From: Streptococcus suis
GTDB taxonomy: Bacteria; Bacillota; Bacilli; Lactobacillales; Streptococcaceae
NCBI GenBank assembly: GCA_029593505.1
Contig: JAKTNI010000003.1
Location: 124,001 to 188,000 of the forward strand
Direction: 5' to 3'
DNA length: 64,000 bases
Part shown: piece by piece, positions 50,896 through 59,278 of the stretch
How positions within the stretch are numbered: the stretch's first letter is position 1
Layout of the letters: every line of letters begins with the position of its first letter
Program-made: the position numbers and the translations under genes
The notes under the pieces: generated by a model
Seen by the model: the letters and a program-made list of their open reading frames with translations, nothing else
Told to the model about the DNA's origin: nothing
Databases searched by the model: none

Positions 50896-51105
50896 TTAAT
50901 AATTTGGCGGTAAAAGAATTAAAGGTTCCTTCTTAAGTGAAGGAATAAGTTCTTTACCGTCATGGTGACCAATCCCAATATAGTCTTTGTAATGCCTCAC
51001 TTGAGATTCATAACTATTGTTCTGATCATCACTATCTGAACTTACTCGACAATAAGCAGCAACTCTTTTTTGATGACATTCTACATTTGATGAACCTCTC
51101 CTCCT
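50896..51105 (-). pseudogene. Serine-recombinase N-terminal fragment fused to a TspA-like toxin tail
   Basis: One open frame without a start reads [20 protein letters not shown] then [12 protein letters not shown], the catalytic start of a large serine recombinase, with the nucleophile serine in RVSSD. It then runs directly into [20 protein letters not shown], which matches the end SIPPLEKEPLIPLLPNY of the 48223 toxin fragment. The join falls at HYKDYIG. The DUF443 gene follows after 13 bases. The fusion is probably an accident of recombination. Confidence 0.75.
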
Positions 51106-51608
51106 TTACCAATTGTTCAATTCCTCAAATAATAATTGGATAGAATTCCAGAACTGATTTACAAACTCCACTTTATTTTCTACAATCTGATGTTTCTCAT
51201 AAATAGTATAGAAAGTGCTATATTTGTCGATATTACTATTTACTGGATCATTGTTAACATATAGCTTCAACAAAAAATCAATCCTAGTATCATAGATTGC
51301 ATTATTAGTTAAAAAGTTCCAAAATGAATCTTGTTGGAGTCGGTGTTCAATCTGATTCCAGGCTATCGAACGATGTATTCTTTCGCTCTCATATCCATCC
51401 ACATAATTATTTTTATCTGTATCAGAGCTTTGATAAGTTCTGCATTTGTCAACGGAATTTTTCCTAAGTTAACTTTCGTAAAAATATTAATTGGATCTTC
51501 TGTATCATCAATTTCGTACCAAATGAAGAATACTGATTCTGTTGATACCTTATAAATATCATGTAAAGCATTATCGGAATTAATATCACCATTATCAAAC
51601 CAAGACAC
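51106..51608 (-). pseudogene. DUF262 (GmrS/ParB-like) protein fragment, frameshifted
   Basis: Two overlapping frames belong to one gene. The first holds [20 protein letters not shown] with [13 protein letters not shown], the DUF262 pattern of GmrSD-type restriction proteins. The second holds [20 protein letters not shown]. The frame changes near 51445 just after ELIKAL, where the family normally continues in the second frame. Both ends are missing. It is a remnant of a modification-dependent restriction or related gene. Confidence 0.65.
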
Positions 51609-51987
51609 TCAACTGTCGCTCTTACTCTGATACTACCCCATACATCACAAAAAGTCTTGAAACCAAGGATTTTTATTATTGCGATATGTCACTTTTACGA
51701 GCAGACTAACATACTTGACATGGCTCATCTTGAGCCTAAGTACAACAATTTTCAAAAACGGTATTTTTCTGTTTTTGGAAATAAGTTTGAGGCTAATTAA
51801 TGCGTTATCTGGAATAGGTCTAGTAGTAATTCTTCTCCGTTATAGAAGTAGAAATTAACTACAGTATTTGACGATATTTAATGCTCTCATCATTGTTACA
51901 ATAATCTGATATACTCGGACAGTGTAATTTGACAAATGTATAAGATTTTTTCATAGAGTAGGCAAGAATAATCTTCTTAATACTCAA
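51609..51987. other. Intergenic stretch without a recognised gene
   Basis: These 379 bases are AT-rich, with a short GGCTCA/TGAGCC hairpin near 51723 and an A5C/GT5 inverted repeat near 51756. A 27-codon plus-strand frame from an ATG near 51720 is not supported by anything else. I see no gene. Confidence 0.5.
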
Positions 51988-52947
51988 TTATTTCTTTTTG
52001 AATATACGTTTTAAAAAACCAAAAATCCACCAAAATATACCAATAAACATGAGTAAAAATGCCGCAACATTCAGAAATGTAAAAATCGTATTTATCAACA
52101 CTAAAATTCCAGGTTGATCCAATGTAATCATAACCGCTATAAAACTTGCAACAAATAGGATTAAGGAGGTAAGGAACAAGGCACTTGGTCCCATATGTTT
52201 ACGGCGAAGGGTCATATAGACTCCCAAACCAATAAAGGTTGATATCATGACCACAAAAATAGCAAGAAGACGATGGGAAATCGGTGCCTCAAAGTTATTA
52301 GAAACGATGATTCCAATGGTGTTAATCAGTAAGAAAATCGACTTAGTTCCCCAAGCAAAGCGGATTTTTTTAGCTGGTTTAGCAGCCTGGATATCTTCAG
52401 GGGCTAATTCAATTTTTCTTTGATAAGGATCGACTTCAACCTGCTCTACTTCATCAAATCGAAATTCTGGATCTGATTCTTGTGTCTGTTCTTCAACTGA
52501 TTCATTTTCTTCGAACTGAAATTCCGACTTGTCCTGTTGGGTTTCTTCCTCAACAAGAGGTATTGATTCATCTACATTCAAATTGGTAAAGTTGAAGGAT
52601 GGATAGGTTCCTGAATTAACTTCCGAGTGGGAAGGCTGTGTCGGCTCTGTTACCTGACTAGACGCTTGTTCTTGGGATGGAATCTGTAAATCAAAGAGAT
52701 CATCGGTATCGTCAGTCTTCATTCGATCTTTTTCAGCTTGTACTTGTTGGATAATAGCCTCTAAATAGCCCTTTTTCTGCAAGTCTAGTGCGAGTTGGTA
52801 GGCTTCGTAGAGGTATTTGTAGGCTTCGGGATGTTCTTCAGGATGGGTGTACTTGGATAAGAATGCAAAGGCACGTTTGATTGCTCGTTCATCCGAACCT
52901 GGTTCGAGCTGTAGGAGCTCTACAGCCTCATAAGCGGTCATCTGCAT
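51988..52947 (-). CDS. J-like domain membrane protein, partner of the Hsp70
   Basis: From the ATG at 52947 the product is 319 residues. It opens with a J-like domain, TAYEAVELLQLEPGSDERAI then FLSKYTHPEEHPEAYKYLYE, in which the canonical HPD is HPE. An acidic low-complexity linker of about 120 residues follows, then four hydrophobic helices from about residue 195 to the end. Its start overlaps the Hsp70 stop by about 20 bases, so the two are translationally coupled. By analogy with the E. coli HscC-DjlB/DjlC set it is a membrane co-chaperone. Confidence 0.8.
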   Translation of the reverse strand: MQMTAYEAVELLQLEPGSDERAIKRAFAFLSKYTHPEEHPEAYKYLYEAYQLALDLQKKGYLEAIIQQVQAEKDRMKTDDTDDLFDLQIPSQEQASSQVTEPTQPSHSEVNSGTYPSFNFTNLNVDESIPLVEEETQQDKSEFQFEENESVEEQTQESDPEFRFDEVEQVEVDPYQRKIELAPEDIQAAKPAKKIRFAWGTKSIFLLINTIGIIVSNNFEAPISHRLLAIFVVMISTFIGLGVYMTLRRKHMGPSALFLTSLILFVASFIAVMITLDQPGILVLINTIFTFLNVAAFLLMFIGIFWWIFGFLKRIFKKK

Positions 52948-54742
52948 GATTTTCTTCCTCCTGAGCCTGGGAAAGTACTTCCTCTTCATCGACTTTAGTC
53001 ATGGAGTCGTCTCCTTCCCATTCATCCTCCCAGTCTTCTTCATCTCTCAAAAAGACGTCACCTCTATAAAATGGATCAAATTCTTCATAGACGTTAAGAG
53101 CACGGTTCATTTCTTCGGCAAACTGACGAATTTTCCGTCTGTCTTGACTTGCCAGTATGCGGTCAAAGCGGTCAATCCAAAATTTCAAATGGTTCTTGCT
53201 AGTAATATTAGCAGATGCATACGCAGTTAAGAGTCGATCTTTAAGGAGTTGGTTAGCGGCTTCCTCTTTTGGATGGTGCTTCAGGTGCTTCAAGCGCTCT
53301 TGGGCTACTTGGATGTCTGCTTCGGTGAGTTCGTTGGCAATGGTTTGAGACATTCTTTTTCCTGTTGATGGGATGTGGACGTCTACATCTAAAATACCAT
53401 TTAAATCATATGTGAAGCGGACATCAATTCGTTCTTCGCCACGACCTTGTGGAGGTACGGTTACTTTGAGTTCTCCAAGTTTGAGGTTGTCCTTGGCATA
53501 GACCTGCTCGCCTTGAAGGATTGAGACCACGATATTGGTTTGACCGTCATAGGTTGTATAGAAGGACTCAACTCGTGAACTCGGCAGGGCGGTATTCCGT
53601 TCAAGAATGGGAGTCATGTATGGTAGATTAGGGTCTTGTTCATTGAGTGTTTCAATACCGAGTGAGAAGGGACTGATATCGGTCATGATATAATCTTTAA
53701 CCTTGTCGTCCCGATCCATAATTCCTAGAATAAGTCCTAAACCACGCACCACACGTTCTTGTTCATCGCCATCCACCTGTGGAAGTCCGGCAAAGAGTTG
53801 GCCGAGATAGGATTTTACGATAGGCATGCGACTGGATCCACCAACGAAGACTATGGCATCGACCTGACTGGCCCGCATATTGGCATCACGGAGGGCACCG
53901 GCTATAGTTGCTTTCATGCGAGCGAAAATCTCAGCACCTGCGGATATAAGACGCTGGTTATCAAAATGGCTGGTTAGAAGTTTACCCTCCCAGTCCCATT
54001 CAAAAGTCACTTCAGATTCAGTTGAGAGGCGTCTTTTCAATTTTTCCGCATGTGACTTGAGGATGGCATATGATTCCTCAGATAGTTGGCTAGCCTCGAT
54101 TCCGTTGTCAGCTAGGATAACTTTAGTAATTACTTGGTCAAAATCATCTCCCCCCAAACGATTGTCCCCAGAGATCGCTAGGATTTCAATCATGTTGTCA
54201 AAGCAGTCCACCAGGGAAATATCTAGAGTTCCACCACCAAAGTCACAGACAATATATTTCTGCTCTTGATTTTGATGGACATAAGCATTTAAGGCAGCAG
54301 CACTAGGTTCATTGATTAACCGAGCGACCTTTACACCAGCGAGAGCTCCAGCTTTTTTAGTGGCTACGCGCTGCTTATCTTGGAAATAGGCAGGGACTGA
54401 AATAACAACCTCGTCAATTTTTTGCTCGAGATAGTCTTCTGCATTAGAAATTAATTCTCGTAAGAGCACACTAGAGATTTCCTCTGGTGAAAATGTTTGA
54501 TCGCCCAAATGAATCTGAGTTTGTCTACCCATCAATCGTTTGAAGGAAGCGACAGTTCGATCAGGGTGGGTAATTAATCGTTCTTTGGCTGGTTCTCCAA
54601 CAAACCATTCTCCGTCAGGAGTCAAGTGAACAACACTCGGAGTATACTTGTTACCAAAACGGTTTGGAATGATCTCGACTGCCCCATTTCGAAAGGCTGT
54701 TACCAAACTGGTACTAGTTCCTAAATCTATTCCAATTCTCAT
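52928..54742 (-). CDS. HscC-like Hsp70 chaperone
   Basis: The 604-residue product is a full Hsp70 with ATPase motifs IGIDLGTSTSLV at the N-terminus, VVISVPAYFQDKQR near 111, INEPSAAALNAY near 140, CDFGGGTLDISLVD near 165 and FVGGSSRMPIVKSYL near 308. The substrate-binding beta domain (SPFSLGIETL) and a helical lid end in an acidic tail. Size and the N-terminal half resemble HscC more than DnaK. It is not in a grpE-dnaK operon, and no CIRCE element is seen upstream. A GGAGG site precedes the ATG. Confidence 0.9.
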   Translation of the reverse strand: MRIGIDLGTSTSLVTAFRNGAVEIIPNRFGNKYTPSVVHLTPDGEWFVGEPAKERLITHPDRTVASFKRLMGRQTQIHLGDQTFSPEEISSVLLRELISNAEDYLEQKIDEVVISVPAYFQDKQRVATKKAGALAGVKVARLINEPSAAALNAYVHQNQEQKYIVCDFGGGTLDISLVDCFDNMIEILAISGDNRLGGDDFDQVITKVILADNGIEASQLSEESYAILKSHAEKLKRRLSTESEVTFEWDWEGKLLTSHFDNQRLISAGAEIFARMKATIAGALRDANMRASQVDAIVFVGGSSRMPIVKSYLGQLFAGLPQVDGDEQERVVRGLGLILGIMDRDDKVKDYIMTDISPFSLGIETLNEQDPNLPYMTPILERNTALPSSRVESFYTTYDGQTNIVVSILQGEQVYAKDNLKLGELKVTVPPQGRGEERIDVRFTYDLNGILDVDVHIPSTGKRMSQTIANELTEADIQVAQERLKHLKHHPKEEAANQLLKDRLLTAYASANITSKNHLKFWIDRFDRILASQDRRKIRQFAEEMNRALNVYEEFDPFYRGDVFLRDEEDWEDEWEGDDSMTKVDEEEVLSQAQEEENHADDRL

Positions 54743-55063
54743 ATGATACCTCCATTTATACTTTATCTATTCCTGGCTTTTTCAATAATATTGTTCTGAA
54801 TGACATATCTTTCATAAACCAGTTCTATTATACAACAATTTAAGGAAATACAATATAACTTTACTAATAGAGAGTGAATTAGAAAAAATAATTTTAATTA
54901 CATTTAGTCAACATATCTTATTAGCATAATTTTTGATAAAATTACCATATTTTCACTTTATAATTTTATGACACTGACTGAAGTATAGCCGATTTCAATT
55001 AAATCAAAAAAATGAAATAAATATTATAGCATTTTCGTTATCTTTGTAAATGTGATAAAAAAT
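54743..55063. other. AT-rich intergenic region upstream of the Hsp70 gene
   Basis: About 320 bases without a credible gene. A TTGAAA/TATAAA pair near 54760-54790 with a 19-base spacing could be a weak Hsp70 promoter. No inverted repeat of the CIRCE type is present. Confidence 0.5.
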
Positions 55064-55093
55064 CACAAAAACCTCACCCATTTCTGGGCAAGG
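55064..55093 (-). terminator. Terminator after the recombinase remnant
   Basis: On the minus strand CCTTGCCCA and TGGGTGAGG form a 9-bp stem with two G-U pairs, followed by TTTTTGTG. It overlaps the recombinase stop region. Confidence 0.75.
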
Positions 55094-55097
55094 TGCT

Positions 55098-55739
55098 CTA
55101 CTTCCATATGTTCACTACTGTTCCCGATTTGAATTCTACTTCAAATCTCATCTCGTGGACTGTTATTTTATCAACTAGTTTTCTTACCAGGAGCTCGTCA
55201 TACTCCTCCATTAGACTTGCCTGTTCATCCAGGAATAGCTGCATTTCTTCGATTCATTTTTTTACACCTTCTTGAAGTGCATTGTTGGTTATCACTTCCT
55301 GCTTTTGATTTTATAGATTTATGATTTCATCAACTAGAGTATTGTACCTTTCTTCATCGTTAAACGAACCGACCATATGATTTTATTACGATCGTGGATA
55401 GCTGAGTTAATGGCTTTGAACACTACTTTTTGCAGTTCGTCTTCTTTGATAGTTGGTACGTCACAGACTTCAGGTCCTTTCTCAACCTTGGTCACAGAAC
55501 GCCACACATTGGAAGCTTTCCCTCTATTCTTCCAGCCCCCCTTCGATAGGTTGCTTGGCATTTTGAACAACACACCACACTTGTTAAAGCGTACTTGCTT
55601 GAGTAGTTACGTTTCTTCTCGCCACTTTTTAGTGTCGTTCGTCTAATCATTTTTCTTGAATCTGCATGAACAGGTCCTTCGGTATGATTGCTTCCTGGTT
55701 TCCTTCTACATAATACTGTGGGACAATGCCTGCATTCTT
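55098..55739 (-). pseudogene. Large serine recombinase, C-terminal half, several frameshifts
   Basis: Read across frames the minus strand gives KNAGIVPQYYVEGNQEAIIP, then SSKYALTSVVCCSKCQATYR (zinc ribbon), then WRSVTKVEKGPEVCDVPTIK, and at the end DELLVRKLVDKITVHEMRFE with VEFKSGTVVNIW. This is the recombinase, zinc-ribbon and C-terminal coiled-coil order of large serine recombinases used by ICEs and phages. At least two frameshifts and an in-frame stop break it. The N-terminal catalytic part is absent here. Confidence 0.8.
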
Positions 55740-56029
55740 TATCGTCTGGTAGCCCAAAATACGGTAGAATGACATACTTATCCATCCAAAGGTGGGAAAA
55801 CGAGTACGAATGTGGTCAAGTCTGTTGTTGAAGATAAGTCCAAGCCTCCATAACAAACTCTCCCTTCCAGTTCATCTTCACTCACAGCAAAGGAACAAGC
55901 ATCCCACTTTCCCATCGGCATCCATCGCACTGCTTGTTTAACCCATTTTTTGAACTAATTCAAATGGTAGACTGCAACATACTCCAACGGCTTTTTGTAC
56001 ACTGGGAATAACTCTCTTTTCTTTGTCAT
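55740..56029 (-). pseudogene. Phage terminase large subunit fragment
   Basis: From an ATG at 56029 a short frame ends at an internal stop; the next segment reads KKWVKQAVRWMPMGKWDAC, then CYGGLDLSSTTDLTTF with VLVFPP, and in another frame DKYVILPYFGLPDD. These are the nuclease-domain motifs of TerL, where GGLD holds a metal-binding aspartate. It joins the recombinase remnant at 55739, so this is a mosaic of two genes. Confidence 0.7.
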
Positions 56030-56272
56030 ACGTCCACCTCGTACCTAACACCTATAATAAATTTGAGAAATGTTATTTAGTCTATTATATCATTTTCCAA
56101 CGATTTTTACTCCCCCAATTTTATCAATCATTTCCTATTAACAACTTACCCCTTCAAACATTTTCTCCACTCAACTATCGTAGTAGAATCAATGGTTTAT
56201 AAAGAAAAAAGAGTCAGGCTTTTACACCTAACTCTCGAGAATCCATTGATATCAAGGGGGTTATTTTACTTT
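56030..56272. other. Intergenic stretch upstream of the element remnants
   Basis: No gene is seen. It holds a minus-strand hairpin at 56205-56234 and an AT-rich tract. Confidence 0.5.
56205..56234 (-). terminator. Orphan minus-strand terminator
   Basis: GAGTTAGG and CCTGACTC form an 8-base stem with one mismatch, followed by TTTTTT on the minus strand. No intact gene feeds it now. Confidence 0.55.
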
Positions 56273-56665
56273 AAACAGCAATACTACACACTCCACGTGA
56301 TGAGTACGAGGAAAACTATAAAAAGCTTCTTCAAATTTATTCAACAAAAGAATTTCAATTAAAAGAAGATATTGAAGGCTATATTCGATTAAAGTATAAT
56401 TATGCACATCACCTAACCATTAATGGTCAAATAATAGAGGCTTTAGAGGCCGCATTAGATCGCATTAGATACTATAGATTTTTGTAAGAAAAATAATACT
56501 GTGTACCAAATGCCATCTCTACTTCTTCTTGTTGCTAATTCTTGTGAAAAATTTTTATCTAAAGAAGAGATTTTAGAATACTATTTTGATGCAAAAACAC
56601 TGGCAAAACTATACGGAAATGAGGCACTTTATCTCAAAATAAAAAAATATTTATCTAACTTATAA
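56273..56665 (+). pseudogene. C-terminal helical-repeat part of a transcriptional regulator, broken by a 10-bp duplication
   Basis: The plus-strand frame reads DEYEENYKKLLQIYSTKEFQ and YIRLKYNYAHHLTINGQIIE, then shifts frame and continues DTIDFCKKNNTVYQMPSLLL to KIKKYLSNL. The repeated helices match the C-terminal TPR-like half of XRE-family regulators of the Rgg/PlcR kind. A perfect 10-base tandem repeat (56451-56460 and 56461-56470) sits at the shift; removing one copy restores one frame. The DNA-binding half is missing. Confidence 0.7.
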
Positions 56666-56749
56666 CAGTGAAAACTCTTACTAATAGAGAAGGTTGTGGA
56701 TACTATTATTTTTTTCAATAATTTCTCCCAGTATTATGAAATAATCTTA

Positions 56750-57610
56750 TCATATGTAAATATTATCTCGCATTTTTATATTAAGTTTTCCCCCTATGTT
56801 TAATAATTTCACAAATGTTTCTAGCCTTCTAGCTAATCCTTCGTACTCATCAAGATAATAACCTAGCTCCTCTTGTAGCAATTTTATTTCATCGGTCACT
56901 TGTTCTAGTGTAATTGATTCCGTCATATTCATTTGTGCAAAATCATACTTAGCTAATTTTCTACTCTCATGATCTTCACTCTTCAAATTGATAAGCACTT
57001 CCGCCATCTTGTTTAAGGTGGCGATTTTTTCATTGGTTTGATTTAATACTATGTCTAGCTCTGCTATTTCCGCGACCAGTTCGTCTTTGATAGCCTGATA
57101 CTTCTTATCTGTCTCAGTTAACTCAATCAAGAGGTTAATCTCAGTAATCTTTTTCTGTAAACTTTCAACTGTTGGTCTTTTGTATGGTATCATCCAGCTA
57201 TCATTGGTTAGCTGTCTAATCAAGGTTCGCCCTTTAATATACTGATTCTTATCCGAATGTTCCTTGTTATAGACAAAATATGAGGTTGTCTCACGGATAT
57301 AGACTTTATATTTTTTCTGATTCTCTTCTTCAAGAATATCTAATTGATAGTTGGGAATGAAAATAAGACCGCTCTGTTTGACACCGAAAGCCACCTTGAT
57401 ATAGACGCCCTCATCAACTAGCTTCTCTATTTGGTGCTCTGCAAGTTCCACTTCAAATTCATGAACGGCATCTCGTTTTTCCTTAAATGTCTCAAAGGCT
57501 TCCTCAATTTCTTCAATGGATACCTTCTCCTTATCACGTTCTTCTTGAAAAGTATGATATTGTTCTCGAAGACTTTCAACTACTTCTGAGGAAACCAACT
57601 CCTTATCTTC
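56750..57610 (-). pseudogene. SAG1250-family conjugative relaxase, C-terminal part
   Basis: The 282-codon frame contains VEVELAEHQIEK-type and KVAFGVKQSGLIFIPNYQLD, YIRETTSYFVYNKEHSDKNQ and a long helical C-terminus (EINLLIELTETDKKYQAIKD). It matches the end of streptococcal relaxases of this family. It is out of frame with the N-terminal fragment at about 57600, where a central segment of the protein appears to be missing. Confidence 0.8.
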
Positions 57611-58164
57611 CTATATTTTTGATAGTCACGGTAGGAGAAACGCTTCTCGATAATTTTTGCCCCTGCCATTTTAGAAATGCGGTCTGAAATCATACGAAGG
57701 TTTCGTTCCAAGGCATAATTCCATATCAACTTTTTATCTGAATTACGGTCAATGGCGTTGATTAGGATGTGATTATGAACATAATCTTTGTCTGTATGAG
57801 TTGCTACGATAAACTTAAAGCGACCTCCTGTCAATTCCATCATAGTCTCGTAACCAATTCGATTGATTTCTTCTGGTGTTAAATTATCCTCAGGAGAAAA
57901 TGATTGGATAAGGTGATGAGCATGAATATTTTGCTGGTGTTTTTCTTGTCGGTCATTTCTAGATTCGTACAACTTGTCGTTATTGGTAAAGTTGACATTG
58001 TACATTTCTACCATTTCTTCATAGCTAGGAAAATCTAAGTAATTGCTCATGCCAAAATCAGATACCAATTTCAAATTGTCCGTTTTATCGGGATTCAGGA
58101 TATACTTAATCAGACGCCTACGGTATTTTTTTCCGTGCGTTGCAAAGTGTTTAGTGACTACCAT
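57580..58164 (-). pseudogene. SAG1250-family conjugative relaxase, N-terminal catalytic part
   Basis: The 194-residue frame begins MVVTKHFATHGKKYRRRLIK and holds HAHHLIQSFSPEDNLTPEEI and the metal-binding THTDKDYVHNHILINAID, the relaxase (PF03432) histidine motif. It ends EKRFSYRDYQKYRKIRSWFP at a premature stop; the normal protein continues for several hundred residues. The catalytic site is present, but the middle region is lost. It overlaps mobC by 14 bases. Confidence 0.85.
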
Positions 58165-58516
58165 GAAACTTCCTCAGTCTTTTCACTTCCACTTGAAATT
58201 CTTTCTCCACTCCAGTAATTAATTCACCAACTCCCTTACTCAATTCTTGTAACTGTGCCTGAGAAATTAGATGGCTTTGGTTGATAGCACGCGCAATTTG
58301 ATTGATGTTATTTCCGATCCGTCTTAATTCAAACACTAACTGCTCATAAGTATCTGTGTTAATCGTGACAAATGACATATTGGGATTAAGCAAAACTTTT
58401 CTAGCATAGACTGAGAAATTTTGACAGTGACTCTTAGCAATCCGTTCATTCAATTGGTGTAATTCCGAATCAGTTAGAAATACTTTTTTGAGATTAGTAC
58501 GATAGCGATAAACCAT
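58151..58516 (-). CDS. mobC: Plasmid mobilisation relaxosome protein MobC
   Basis: The 121-residue product has an N-terminal ribbon-helix-helix-like segment (KVFLTDSELHQLNERIAKSH), the motif VFELRRIGNNINQIARAINQ of the MobC family near residue 63, and a helical end. It helps the relaxase open the origin of transfer. The gene is intact although its relaxase is broken. It starts 9 bases past the accessory gene stop. Confidence 0.9.
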   Translation of the reverse strand: MVYRYRTNLKKVFLTDSELHQLNERIAKSHCQNFSVYARKVLLNPNMSFVTINTDTYEQLVFELRRIGNNINQIARAINQSHLISQAQLQELSKGVGELITGVEKEFQVEVKRLRKFHGSH

Positions 58517-58525
58517 AGTTACCTC

Positions 58526-58885
58526 CTAACCCATATACTTTTCTCGAAACTCACGACTGAGTGGTTGTGCTTGATTTACTTCTGCAATCAATTCTTGAAC
58601 ACAGGTCAATAAAATCGAGACATATTCTTGAGTCACTTGATGATTTTCTCGTGCGACAATCAAAACTTCATATACATCTCGACTAATCTGTTCTAACTTT
58701 TGTGATTGCCAAAGGGAGAACCAACTTTCAAAAATTCTATCCTGATAATTCTTTTTCAATAAATTTTGACGAAGAAATTCTGAGAAACTATCCACTTTTT
58801 GTTCCCTCATCATTTCTTTTATCTGTTTTTCTTCTTGTCTCGTGATTCTAAATTGCTTACGGATTAACTTAATTTCTTGTCCCAT
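58526..58885 (-). CDS. SAG1252-family relaxosome accessory protein
   Basis: The 119-residue product has a ribbon-helix-helix-like start (IKLIRKQFRITRQEEKQIKE then DSFSEFLRQNLLKK) and a helical second half. The order accessory protein, MobC, relaxase is that of the SAG1252/SAG1250 group of streptococcal mobilisable elements. It is the first gene after the candidate oriT. Confidence 0.8.
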   Translation of the reverse strand: MGQEIKLIRKQFRITRQEEKQIKEMMREQKVDSFSEFLRQNLLKKNYQDRIFESWFSLWQSQKLEQISRDVYEVLIVARENHQVTQEYVSILLTCVQELIAEVNQAQPLSREFREKYMG

Positions 58886-58899
58886 CCTACTATCCTTCC

Positions 58900-59110
58900 A
58901 ACATTATACTTGTCTGACAGTGTAAGGCTGCCTCACATTGTCAGTACGCTTCCTAAAGACCTAAGTTCCTTCTTGTTCGGTCTTTGCGAGCTCAGATATT
59001 GTGTCCACAATATCCCAAAAATCATATCGCCAGCGGATCAAAACCTTCCAGTTTTGACAGCTAACGATAAGATAACTTGGTGGCTTCGCCCCCAAACCCC
59101 CAGTGAAAAT
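58900..59110. other. Candidate origin of transfer (oriT)
   Basis: This 210-base gene-free stretch directly upstream of the relaxosome genes holds four inverted repeats: 58914-58923/58935-58944 (one mismatch), 58955-58961/58979-58985, a perfect 9-bp pair 58995-59003/59006-59014, and 59038-59044/59051-59057. They are followed by GGTGGCTTCGCCCCC and an AAACCCCC run, a nick-region-like end. The nick site cannot be fixed from sequence alone. Confidence 0.6.
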
Positions 59111-59191
59111 CAAGGTTTGATTTCCTTAGGAATAGTATTAGGATAATAGAGATGATTTGGAAAAAGTATCACAACATGAAATTGAGGGTAA

Positions 59192-59215
59192 GAAAAAAGA
59201 GAGCTTAACGCTCTC
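59192..59215 (-). terminator. Terminator of the ABC-3C operon
   Basis: A perfect 6-bp stem GAGAGC / GCTCTC with a 5-base loop is followed by TTTTTTCTT on the minus strand. Confidence 0.8.
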
Positions 59216-59278
59216 AAATACCATCTTAATGAAACAATATTTCTTATATTTCCATTAAATGTATAGTCTTATCAACTG

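Noticed and set aside
53880..54269. 129-codon plus-strand frame inside the Hsp70 gene
   Set aside because: It is antisense to a strongly conserved Hsp70 and its product is low-complexity; no ribosome site supports it.
54743..55063. A CIRCE (HrcA) operator upstream of the Hsp70 gene
   Set aside because: No TTAGCACTC-type inverted repeat is present.
58877..59146. 89-codon plus-strand frame over the candidate oriT
   Set aside because: The sequence is full of inverted repeats, and the frame shows no domain or ribosome site; transfer-origin structure explains it better.
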